Origin: Lutjanus erythropterus
Lineage: Eukaryota > Chordata > Actinopteri > Lutjaniformes > Lutjanidae
Reading direction: 5' to 3'
Assembly: GCA_020091685.1 (NCBI GenBank)
Contig: CM034601.1
Coordinates: forward strand, 16,421,320-16,485,319
Length of the DNA: 64,000 nt
Below, piece after piece: positions 46,590 through 58,778 of the stretch (its first letter is position 1; every line of letters begins with the position of its first letter). The notes below the pieces were generated by a model, which saw nothing but the letters and a program-made list of their open reading frames with translations, was not told the origin of the DNA and ran no database searches. The translations under genes and the position numbers were made by a program.

Positions 46590-46745
46590 TCCTTTCTCTT
46601 GTCACCTGTTTTTTTACTATTTTATTTTAGCTGTTGCCTTATTTTGTATTGTCTTGTCTGCAATGTTTTATGCTGCTGTCATGGCCAGATCTCTCTTGCA
46701 GAGATTTCCACCCTGAAGAGATTTGACTAAATAAATAAAATCAAA
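46590..46745 (+). repeat. LINE-like 3' end
   Basis: A T-rich stretch runs into GGCCAGATCTCTCTTGCAGA and finishes with repeated AAATAAAT. This resembles the 3' tail of fish non-LTR elements. Confidence 0.45.
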
Positions 46746-46840
46746 TAAATAAAAACACTGGGTGTCTCTTCACCAGTACACCGCAGATCATTCACATTTA
46801 AACCTTTCTCACTGTAACACTTAATTACCCAACTGAGAAA

Positions 46841-47540
46841 TACAAACCCCAATCCCAATCGCCAATCTTCAATCTGATAAACTTTGTTTTTTTGTAAACA
46901 TGCACTCATTCTGAATTTGATGCCTGCAACACATTAAAAACAAACAAACAAAAAAACAGGACAGTGGAAACAAAGCAAAAGTGTGCGTCCACATTTCAGA
47001 TTGTTTTTTTGAAATACTGGACGTCATGTCCTCCAGACTAAAGAGGAAAAGGACCATCTAGATGTTTACCAGTGGTAAAAGGTCAAAACCCAGCATCTGT
47101 GATGGACTGGGGGAGTTGGTGCCTCATGGGTCACTTGCACATCTGTGAGGGCACCATTAATGCCGAAAGGTACATAGAGATTTTGGAACAACACCCAGAC
47201 AGCATCTTTTTCAGAGATGTTCCTGCTCATTTCAGAAAGACCATGTCAAAAAATCTGCATATGTGTTTGCATATCGAGCAAGAATAAGAAAGAATTTCAC
47301 TTTCAAAATGTCAACCATTAGTTTCCTCAGTTGCCAAACTCTTACTGAGTGTTGTTAAAAGAAAAGGTGGTTGGTTAGAACACGTGGCAGGCATCAAATT
47401 CAGAATGAGTGTAGATTTACATTAAAAAAAAAACCCATTAAATATCTTTGTACTGTATTCAACCAAATATAAGTCAAAAGGACTTGTGTTTTACTTGTGT
47501 TTTACACAGTGACTCAACTTTTTTGGAATTGGGGGTTGTA
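46841..47540 (+). mobile_element. Tc1/mariner remnant with long inverted repeats
   Basis: The left end is TACAAACCCCAATCCCAATC and the right end GGAATTGGGGGTTGTA, each with TA at the boundary, the target used by Tc1/mariner. Sub-terminal blocks are also inverted: GATGCCTGCAACAC on the left pairs with the GTGGCAGGCATC block at 47.39 kb, so the inverted repeats extend to roughly 200 bp. The centre encodes a transposase fragment. The element lies 0.5-1.2 kb beyond the b3glct stop codon and is inverted relative to that gene. Confidence 0.85.
47072..47287 (+). pseudogene. Tc1-like transposase fragment
   Basis: The 71-codon frame contains GQNPASVMDWG, LHICEGTINAERYIEILEQH and IFFRDVPAHF. This matches the central part of a Tc1-type DDE transposase around 'SVMVWG....G.L....G.INAERY...L..H'. 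The N-terminal helix-turn-helix region and the rest of the catalytic core are gone. Confidence 0.8.
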
Positions 47541-47841
47541 GATTAACATAACAAATACATTAACACAAAACATTCAAACCACTTTCTTAAATAAATTAAA
47601 CATCTTGGTTCATGGTTTGGTTCAGATTTACTTTAGGGGGTAAAGTGACAGCAGTGACACTCAGACGCCCACTCTCACAGTCCAAGAAACAGCAACCAGT
47701 TCGGCTTAATGTTGAATCAGTGTCCATGTTCAGGTGGAGTCCCTCTTAATGGCTGCTAGATTCATTGTGCAGGTCATTGAACCAAACGATGAGTTAAATG
47801 AACCCACTGTGGCGCCGCAGACTTTGGTGATGATCATTTCA

Positions 47842-47847
47842 TTTAAT
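47842..47847 (-). promoter_or_regulatory. Candidate b3glct poly(A) signal
   Basis: On the minus strand this reads ATTAAA, 220 bases past the b3glct stop. AATAAA words farther on (46418-46423 and 46091-46096, minus strand) are alternatives. Without transcript data the choice is open. Confidence 0.25.
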
Positions 47848-48066
47848 GTTGATATCAAAAATATTTACCAATGCAGGTATTAAGGCTTGAATGAATCATG
47901 TTTCCAGACATGATTGCCAGGTCTCTCCACAGTTACTAAAATATTACAGTTCATGTGGTGGTTGCTGCTTGTTTGCTCATCTTTATCTCTATACTGTTGT
48001 GCAAATTTGGATTCAGTGTTTGTCTACAGGTTGGCGTACATACAGTACCGTACACACACAGTGTTT

Positions 48067-48201
48067 CTACAGTTCGTCCCGTGGATGCGTGTCCTGCAGC
48101 CAGTGTTTGTAGACGGCCACAGGATCTATGTTCCAGTGTTTGTGGAAGGAGACGGCCTGTCGCATGGAGACCAGTGTCTCAGAGTAGTCCTCAGGTCGGG
48201 C
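48067..48201 (-). CDS. b3glct: b3glct last coding exon with RDEL
   Basis: It encodes 44 residues: [40 protein letters not shown], then RDEL and TAG at 48069-48067. The acceptor is GATATTATAG. RDEL is a KDEL-type ER-retrieval tetrapeptide; the human protein ends REEL. The tail is about ten residues shorter than in human. Confidence 0.95.
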   Translation of the reverse strand, partial: ARPEDYSETLVSMRQAVSFHKHWNIDPVAVYKHWLQDTHPRDEL

Positions 48202-51200
48202 CTATAATATCAAGAAAAAAGAAAATAGTTTATTTGTGGGTGGAGGTGTGTGTGTTCCCTTGTGTTTTAGCCACCTAAAAAAAAAAAAAATCAATATCAG
48301 TTTAAGTTTACACTGTTCACCATATTACCTCCAACAGCACAGGAGCTGCTCGTCTCCTGCTGCCTCGATTGCCCCAGTCTGTGTTACTGTGTGACTTCTA
48401 AGGGTGGTGTCACAGTTTCAATATTGAATTGAAAATCACTCGAAATAAGGTTTCAATTTCATTAATCGAGTTGAAAAGCAGAGTTGGCAATTGTCCTAGT
48501 ATTTGCTCTTCTCTCCACCCCTCCCGCTTTCAGTAACCGGAACAAAAAAAAACACTTAAAAGACAACATGATGTAGCGTATCAGACTTTTTATCACACTT
48601 GATACCATTTAAAAAAATCTTTTTAAAGATAAGAAAGAAAGAATTTGAAAATGTAAATGTAAAACCATCAGTGCAAAATTGAAAAAAATGAAACTGAATC
48701 AAATTGTGACCTTTAAATCGAAAGTCATATTGGATCGTGGATTAGGAGAATCGTGACACCCCTAGTGACTTCAGCGAATCCAAACTAACGCTTGGACAGA
48801 GCAATATTTAGTTTATATAATGATGGTTTCCTATCAGAAAAGAGGTGATAATATTCCAAATATAGCGTGCATTTTTTTTTTAGTTTGCTAAAATCCATTT
48901 TCTGCTGACCCCTGTCCGCAGCTGCTGTACTCCTGCTGCTTCTACCTCATACAACCTCACAAAAAAATCTGAATTATCCCTTTCATAAATTGCGTTTAAT
49001 GTATTCTGTGGATTCCCACTACTGCAAACAATTTGCCAGTCGCTCCAGGGCGGCTCACTCAATATTCTGTTGTTACAGCCTGCGTGACCCACGAGGCAGT
49101 CTTTCTGTTTTTTCACCGCCTACACCGAGGGAAGACAAACACGAAGAGGGCATCATGCAGAGCTTAATGTGATACTGAACAAAGGTTAATGTCCCTTAAA
49201 TCTGGCTCCCATCAGCGCTTCAGCTTATTTAGCGGTTTGTGGTCATACATCTTGGTGTGACCTGGGTGAGAGATGATTTTGGAAAAGCGGCAGAGACAAA
49301 CAGAAATTCATAGCAACGACAGCGTAATGTCCTTCTGTTTTAATGTAACTTTAGACCTACTTCTACCCAGAAGTCTCCCCTGACTCCCATTGTAGTAAAA
49401 TGGATTTCATGAAAGTTATAGTTCTGGCCCACCGTGTGAACATGCATGTAAAAATGGTCAGAAATGTTCATTTATGCATAAATGGACTCAGAATTTATTG
49501 ATAAAATTTATTGGGTTATGACATTTTGTCATTTTTGCAAAGAAAAGAAGTTTGGGAAACACTGATCTAGCCAATCAAATACCACTGCTTCACTGTGTTA
49601 CAAATATACCCTCACCTGCATGCACGAATAACACCTACACCCTTCTACAGCACAGGCAGCCAACAAAATAATGGGAACACAATCGATGTTCTCTGCAATT
49701 ACACGGACAAAAATGTGCATTTATCTGCAATCTGCTAATTTGCCAAATGGGAGAATATTGGCATATCAGCAAAAATCAATTATCACACGTCCCTATTCAT
49801 AAAAATGAACACGACTAGCTGATCCTGTTGTTGTGTGGGAGAAATGTGTAAAAAAAAGTGATTGAAAGTGATTTAAAAGACAAAGCGAGAGCTGGTGAGT
49901 TTCTTTGTTACTGAAATTCATCAAGTCAAGAAGAAGAGAGCCAAGATCAAATGGGAAGTTTATTTGCCTTTGTTTTTTTTCTAGATACGCTATGACTTGG
50001 ATTTCCTTCATGGAGAAAATAAATATTACCTTTATAAATACTGTCTTAGAAATATTATCTTAGAAGAAACCTGACTGAACTTTTCCTTCTATTACCAAAA
50101 TGTTAGTGCAAAATGTCAAAAATATATTGCTTTTGGATTAGAGCAGTAAATCAAATGTTTTTGGCCATGACTAAACCCTTCTGATCTATTAGTCCTAAAT
50201 GCCATTCTGAAAATAGCAATCTTAAAGTACAATCAACATCACATCATAACTGACTATATCCAAGGCTGGATGCTTTTCTTTGAGGCTAATATATCCTCAA
50301 AACTAAGTACCTTTTTTTTTACAGAGAAAAGCTCCTTTCCCACATTCAGACGGGCAGAGTCTGCATCACCCACTTCAGTAACACTTTCTTTTATCGGTCT
50401 GTAATTTCCTAAACTCGTTCTTTGGTTTTTAAAGTTCAGGCAGGTTTGTTGACTTGATAAGCAACTGATGATTTCCAGAAGAATTTGCTTGAACATCTCA
50501 GTTCCAAGGCAGATAAATATTAATTCATTACTTAAAGGAGCAATATGTAACAATTGCACTTCCAAAAAAAGGTACTACATTCCAAATATTTAGTTGGAGC
50601 TATAGATTGTATATTAAATACGTTGAAATTTTACTTAATATACAATCTATGATTGAAGCGAGTTGTTTCCCCACCGTCCCCTCCTCTAAAAAGTTGAGGA
50701 AGCTCAGGCAGGAACACTGCAGGAGTGCAAGACGAGTACAACAATGTAAGATGATCAGCTGTTTATAACTAGGAATAGGTACCAAAATCCGTCCAGTATC
50801 TACCAGATCAAATCATAATGCAGATTATGGTGCCTCATTTTGGTGTGGCATGTGGCCTGAGCTGTCTGGTGAAATAGTTGCCTTCCGGTGTGAACAGTAC
50901 AGACACTTCACCAAACCCTATTTATAACTGTCAACTGTCTGTCAATGTAGAGTTAAGCCCGTTATCCTGAAAACAATGTGCACTGCTCTGAAAATACTCA
51001 CTCATACAGACTCATTCACATAGACTGGTAAAAATATGTCATAAGACAAAACATACGACCCTGTCCATAAAAATGACTCACAACGACAAAGTCTAACGCA
51101 ACCTCGCAGCGAACAACACGTCATCCAACCTTTCTTTTATTGAGGATATTTCAGCGTTTCTAGGTTGAGAAGTAAACGTCTCGTACCTGGTGGAACAGTG

Positions 51201-54200
51201 GACTGTGAGTGATGGGGACACCCAGGGAGGTGAAGCACCTGCCGAGCACCATGTCGTCAGGAGCATCATCACTGTAGCAGCTACAGCCGCTGGAAACCAG
51301 CCGGGACACTGCCACCCTACTGAGCGCCATCCTACACACACAACACAAAAAAAAAACAGACTTTTAAATAAGAAATTAATCGCACAAAAATATGACGAAG
51401 ATTTACCAATGTTCATTTTTTCTAATAATTTGGGGTTTTAGTCTTAGTTTAGTTATTTCCTGTTTTATGTCGAGTCTTTCCTCATTTGTCTTGGTTTGCT
51501 TTACTGCCTGTGTTTTTGCTTCCTGTCTTTGTGACTGTTGATTAGTTTCACCTGTCCCTCATTAGCCTGCTGTATATTGTGTAAGTGTGCTTCCCTTATG
51601 TCATTGTTAGTTTGTCTCTGTGCATGTGTGAAGCATTCCAGCCCTTCCTCCTGTTTTGTTTTGTGTGAATTTGGATTTTTGCCTTGTTCCCCTGGACCTT
51701 GCCAATATTTTTGAATGTGTGATTTCTCTGGTTTTGCACAATTGCGACAGACGTAGCCAAGAACTGTCCACCTTTATCAGTATCATTTTCTGCCACATGG
51801 GCTGCTGTTTTCATCAAAAAAAAAGTTAGCTGGCAAACATAGTGGAAAATTTTAGTTAAAGAGTCAGATATTTCCCACAGGAGCTGCTAGAGACCAAAAC
51901 AGAGCTAAAAGGAGACTGAATACTGACCTTACAGTGATCAGGCAGCAAGAAACAAACCTCAAAATTAACGATAATAAGTGCTGCATATGTGAATAATAAA
52001 AAAATGTATGCCAGAGCAACATATATGTAGTCATTCAATTCATTTATTTAAAATGTTAAAATTCTGACATACAGTAATGACTACAATAATCAAAGACACC
52101 AGATATGTCAAATGTGCAAAATTCTGTATGATGTGCGAGACTTTTCTGTTTTTCAATTTGATGATATGGTGCACTGATGAAAAATGGCTGTTAAGCGTAT
52201 GGAAAAGTAGACAGACTGTACATTATACTGTAAAAAAAAACAGGTGTGAAAACTCATACATCAAGACAACTGGCTTCACTATTTTTTTTCCACAAAACTG
52301 AGTTTTAAGTCAAACTCAAACTCCTGTTTTGAAATAAGCAAAAACAAGTTTTCTGTCTTACAACCATTTATCTTTCAAGCACCCGAATGATGACAAATAA
52401 CTTTTGTATTTTAAAAACTGCTGAGTAACATCATTAAAGTGCAACCAAATCATTTAATATTTTCAAATGCAAAGATTATAGGTCGGGAAATTTGTTTTAG
52501 TTTGAGTCAAAATATATTGAAGACGGCTGCTTTTTTTTTGTGTATATGTAAGAATGTCATTCAGTTGTGATGTTTTTCCTCTAATCTTGAACTTAATAGC
52601 AAGGCTTGTGTTTGTTAATCACTAACTTAAGTTTTCCCACAGTTTTGTTTTGTCGCAGCACTGTTAAAAGCGTGCATAGCGGCTTCTTCCTGTTTATAAT
52701 TTTGTATTTAGACTCGAAGTGCATTTGAGAGGCACTGAGGTTGCATAAAAAGTCAATGGAAAGACAAGAGTAGAGGGGCATTTGCCCTGGGGCGGTGCAA
52801 ATTAAGATCTGTCTGAAAAGTTTATTAATTATAATAATAAATACTAAACACACCTTAACACCAACAGCACAACCACTTTCCCTTCAACCTTGAGCCTCAC
52901 CCTCCTCCTCCTGTGGTGTAGCTGTATCCGTTCTGAACCAAGCCGTAGCCGTATCTCTCCCCCAGGATCACTGCTTCCTTCGGGTCATAGCAACGCAGCA
53001 GTCGCCGCAACCTGGGTAAACTATGAACGGACAATAATCAACAGACTGGGCACATAACACAGACTGCAGAGAGCGTATGAAGACGCACAAAACCAAATGC
53101 TAGCTACATCAAATACCAACTACGAGACTTCACAGGCTTTAGGGAGATCAAAACACAACTATTGTCCACTGCCACGGGTGTTTTTATTTATTTTGCCTGA
53201 CCAAGTACACCTTTTTATAATTCTTTCATGAACCGGAGCAGAATTTTAATTAGCCAGCATGTTAATTAAACCACCTGTGTGGGTGTTTGCAGAATCATTC
53301 AATAATCAACATCATTAAAAGAGATTTGAAGTTTTAAATGTTAAAAATAGGAGCGACAGGTTACACATACGCTTTTCACCTAGTTACCTGATGAGTGTAT
53401 CGTCATCAACAATGAGTAGCCAATCAGCCTTCGGCACAGCTTTGCTCAGGAACCGCCTCAAGATGGCAAATGTCTTCCCACAATGTCCTGCAGGACGACG
53501 AGAAAGAGACAAAAAGTGTGAAAAAAGATGACGCAGAAATTGCTGGTTCAGGTTTGTGAGCCATGAAATGCTAAAGAGGAGAAAACTCCTCAGATCCCAT
53601 GAATGACAAACATAATTTGCATTTATAAAGTGAATTTGTGCTCATGCTTCATATAACTCTGTTTTCTCATTAAAAAAACAATCTTGTTTTATTTAAATGA
53701 GCAGAGAGATGGCTACAAGTTTGCCAAGTGATAATATGGGTGAAAAATACAACACTGTGCTGATATTACTGATAGCGTCCCTACAACACACCCCTACAGT
53801 GAGATTTACACACACACACTCACAGGTCTTGTTTTCAGAAAATAGTCATTTTGGTCCAGACTGACTCAACGTGGTTTGCTGTGAAATTTTGTACAGATAT
53901 TCATGGAGCTCAGAGGAATAATCCTGACTTTGGTGATCCTTTGACTTTTAGACTCTTGGCTGAAGACTAAAGGGGGACAGAGGTTTGTCATTTTTAATTT
54001 TTATGTGGTGCGTTTAGTACTTTTATTGCTGCGTTTTATTTGTTTTGTTATGTGTTCTTGGCTATGTGAAGCACCCTGTTAGACCTGCGAGGGTTAATTG
54101 ATTATTAAATTAATTGCCAGCTACTTTGACAATCGATTAATTGGTTTGGGTCATTTTTTAAGAGGACAAGGCAGAGGACAGGGGATATGACAGGTAGTGT

Positions 54201-57200
54201 AACACCTCCATCAGCCTGCGAAAAAAGAGCAGAGAGAGGAAAATCAGAATAAGAATGGATGGGAGAAAAGAGACGGAGTGGAGGTGTTGTTGACACGGTC
54301 TCTGTCCCTCTATTGTGCGTAAATGGACTCAAAAGTATGGACCTGTGCTGTAATCAGGGATATCTCAGAGGAACAAAAAGAGGTAATACAAAGATAAAAG
54401 TGGTGGCTGTCACCTTCTCACTGAAGCTGATCATTAGCGCAGTTATTGTTTCTGCTATAGAGCCTCTTATGAAGAAGTTCAAGTGTCCACCTCTGCTGGG
54501 AAGAGGAATGGTTTTGTTGTTATTGCTTTTGATGAGTCTGTTCATAGATTTAAGTGTGTCAGGACAGGAAGTCAGAGGTGTTACACCTCAGTCTTCAAGA
54601 GCCTTCAAGGACTTTTTGTCCCCCTTTAAGAATGATCTTAAATCAGGAACAAAACACAGGAAAACAAAAGAGGATGAAGAGTAGTGGGAGTGTGAACTAC
54701 CACTTGAACTTCAATTTAAGTTTGACAGTGAATGAGCTGCTGGCTGTGGTGACGGTACACAAGAAACAAAGAGGGGACACAGAGTTACACCAGGAAAAAA
54801 AATCTCAAGAGTCTGCAGCCGTGTTAGCAGCTCTGAGAGGCTGTACTTTGGCACAGTGGTGCTTTGAACACTTTTTCTTCTGTCTACTTTTAGCGTCACA
54901 CAAATGAAGCACCTTTGCATCACCATGCACTATTGTCCAGTTGTCCCTCCCCCGTTGGGAAGGATTTGACTTATGGAGGTCATTGTTACTTGAGGCTTTT
55001 GTACACCAAGTCCATATTTTATGTTTTACTGGACTATTTGTTGCGAAAATTCACAATGCAAGACAAAATGGAGTTGTAAACAGTGAGGATGATTTGTGGT
55101 CCTGGCTCTCTGGGGGCCAAGCTGAAGAGACAGGTGGACACCTCATCTGTCTGCAGCTCCTGCAAAGCCCACTGCTGTTGCTCTGTTTCCTGCTCTTTCC
55201 TTCTCATTTCCTGCCTTGCTTCCCTCCCTAGGCTGTTGCTTCCCCCCCTATGCTGTCGCTACTCTCTGTCTGCATCTTGTATTTACCACCGTGGCTAAAT
55301 GTGAAGACGCTGAGCTGTCCTCTGTCTCCACCCTGCACAGAGCACAGTGTGCTGTCCTGATCCTCTGTTTCACTCTAATTTTATAGTCATCCTCATTCAC
55401 CTCAGTCTGACTCACTGGATGTATTCTATGGGTTTAAGCCTGCCGTTAGCTGCTTGTTTCAGGCAGCATCGCGGCGTACAATATCTGCATTTTCAAAGTC
55501 TGCGCTAAACAACAAGAACCTCCAAGCTATGCTGAAAATGGCATATTAGCACCTGGGTTACTAACAAATTATATTTGTGAGCCCTGGCAATAAAAATTTG
55601 CTATTTTACTGGCAGTGCTCGCCTCCCCACGTGTAGATATTCCATCAAAACCTCCTCTGGCCCTTTTTTGCAGGGGCACTGTCGCTGCATCCTGGGCTTT
55701 AGTGCCACCCGTGGCGATTTAGATTGATTCTGAAAAACACAAACAAGCCAGACTGTTTTTTTTCTGTAGCAGAATGATCATGTGAGGAGCCAGACCTTTC
55801 ATTGTGAGGATAAGTCTGGCTGTGCGAGTCAAATGCAGAAAATCAGACCTGTTGTGAAAACTTTAAAGACAGACAAAAGTTTCAGAGTTAAACATGACTG
55901 ATACAATGTGAGGTCATTTATTTTTAAACATGGATATGGATTTGGTGTGCAAAGCCCTTTAGACCAGCCACTGACAGAGAAAAGCAGGCAGGTGAGAATG
56001 AGAACAGGTGAGCATTACGTATGGCCCCTGGGCAATGTAGTTTATTTGGAGTCAAATGTAGTACTGACTACAGGCATCAAAACCATCCTCTAACCCTTCC
56101 TTTAGCTCCTCCTGGAGGATCTCTAAGTGCTTGAAGGATTTGATCCCTCCAACAAATCATAGATGTGTCCTGCAGAAAATGGTAAACATTGTTTCTGATC
56201 AGCTCACCTCTCTCAGTATTGGGCACCCCCAGACTGATTGTTGGTATGGAGGCGTCAGCGACGTCGCTGTAAAACTCTAAAAACCCAGCGTCTTTCTCCC
56301 AGGTGGCTTTCACCACTGGTACTGCGAGGAGAAAGAGGAGAGGGATAAAAAGAGATCAGGTGGAAGAGAGAAGACATGCATACAGAGTTCTGTACACTGA
56401 ATCACTGCTGGAGCCCATAATTCAAACTCTGAGACTCTACTGTGAACTTTACACTCTGTGTCAACAAATATAATGGAGGATGTCTACTCAGCCTGAGAGG
56501 AGAGAGAACAATTAGGCTGTCTTTGAACAAGACATGGGATGAATACACTCACTGCATGTCAATGAGGATAAGAACAATATCTACTTAAAACTACACAATA
56601 TTAACTCACAGTCACACATAATTAATTTTAATCCAAAGTGGGACAAATCTTAATCTATTCTCCAACAAATCCACTAGTTGATTGACTGAACAGAGTACAT
56701 CACTGTGATGGCTTGCTATGAAATTCTGAGTGTAACCTGAATTTAAAGTAACAGGTGAGTTAAATACACACTGTTCTCTCTACTTTGGATTTTGTTAATT
56801 GCTTTTAAATAGTCAGTCCATAACTGCTGGCTCACTGTGACCCTCAAAAACAGACACCAATGTTTTGGATAATTACACAAACTGTAACAATTTCAGCAGT
56901 CAGCCGAGGTGAGGCTGTGAATCTAAACAGGTGTTTTTCACCTGACAGGTTAACTTGGATTGAATGACCAGTAGACTGTAAAGCAACTGGCAGTAAACAA
57001 AGAAGTACACTTTTTCAGCTAAAATTACTTTTTTTTCTGTGAAAACAAACTGAGAGAGATCATTTTGGCACCGCAAGCTTGCGAGACCTGCATCAAACTT
57101 TAATATCAAAAGTGCCAAATAATCTTGCTGCAGACACGGGCTCATACAATTTAAGATTGTTCATTGTCTCCCCTTTTACAAAAGCCAAATTAGCTAAAAT

Positions 57201-58719
57201 TTACCCAAATGTGGACCCCACCTGTGACAGATATAACGGTTCCAACAGGGTTCTTTGAAAGACTAAGGGTTGGAAGACTAATGGATAAATAGCACTACAG
57301 GGAAAAGAAGGAATTGATTTTGGGGTGAACTGTCCCTTTAAGTAAAGGATCTGAACACATCTTCCATGACTGCAGATATAGTTGTTTTAATAAATGAAAA
57401 ACACACACGCACCTCGATCCAAGTGGAATTTTTGGCAGGTTTTCACAGCAACAAATACGTCGCTCTTCGACACGGGATCTCCCTGGAACAAGAGAGGAAG
57501 AAAAACAACGTCTCTCCCCGTTCAAGAAAATGATGCATCGTGGCTATAAAATGGGTAAAAGTGCACAGGTGAACGAGCAGCGTGAGGTGAGGTGCAACAT
57601 GTGCAGAATGTAATGGATTTAAAATTGAGTCGGGACGGCAAAATGAGGCACACTGGGTCCTAACGGGATCATCATGTGGGAAAAACAAATCACTGCCACA
57701 TGTTAGAGCTCCACTTTTTAGGTTTTTTTCTCTTTTGCACCGAGTCCCCATTTCAGGAGTCGCTACTTATTCCAGAAAAATTACCGTAATCAGGATGTTA
57801 TTAATTATTTATAGCTGTCGTTTTTAGATCTACCACCAATGCAGAATATAAATATAATGTTATTTTATTTATCACATCCAGGAAAATTAAAGGATCACCT
57901 CACAGCAGCAAATGAAAGGAAACAAACATGCCAAGTATGGGACCATAACAAAGTATTTGTAAATAGCAATAAATGGAAATTAGCTCAAAGGAGATCCTTG
58001 GATATTTCTTCATCAAAAGTCATATAATCTAGATATGTTGGGTTTTACTGTGCTTCTCCATGCATCTCTAACCTTCAATGGAAGTGGCACCAAAGTCTGG
58101 CACCAACAGATCATACTGTGTTTTACAGTGATGTAAAAATCCGTCCTCCTTTTTAAGCGTGTCCCTGAGTAGATGTGGTTGTCTTAGAAATATAGTTGTA
58201 TGTTGTTTTGTGTTTCACTTTCCTTCTTATGTGTCTATCGATTACTCTGAAATGTGCTTCAGTGCTCATTTGTGTTTGCTTCGCTCCAACTCAACAAATG
58301 CTGCAGTGATCCCTCGTCACATTCAGTGCGGCGAACTGCTGCCTACCTGCCTACTTGTTTTCCATTTAGCCTTCAGACAGACCCAGCCAAATCATCTTTG
58401 TATTTATACTCCTACATAAGTCCTCTGCAGTGGCAACATGTGTAATGTGCCACACTGAGTTACAAATGTAATTTATGATGTTGGATTATATTTAAAAAAA
58501 CAAACAACAAAAAAGAAAACATGAGAGATGTTCCTTTTTTCAATAATTACCCACAGAAAAATGTAGTCATGCCTCTAGAATTATACATATTCGGTAACAC
58601 CACCTGCCAGGACCAAGTTAACTGTTTACCTACTAAATATTTTATGTTCATTTGGGTTGCAACATTTTGTCTGTCTGCACTGATTACATAAATTAAACTT
58701 TCAGCTGCTGACACTTTCT

Positions 58720-58778
<59 letters not shown>

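Larger units (their letters stand above)
53488..56207. other. b3glct intron, 2.7 kb
   Basis: Apart from repeat debris at 53.8-54.2 kb and the small plus-strand frame at 54.47 kb, the intron shows nothing recognisable. The frames at 54.55-54.9 and 54.94-55.3 kb are compositionally odd but have no domains. Confidence 0.55.

Noticed and set aside
51596-51817. Minus-strand frame across the LTR-like fragment
   Set aside because: It runs opposite to the LTR-like text and has no gag, protease or polymerase motif.
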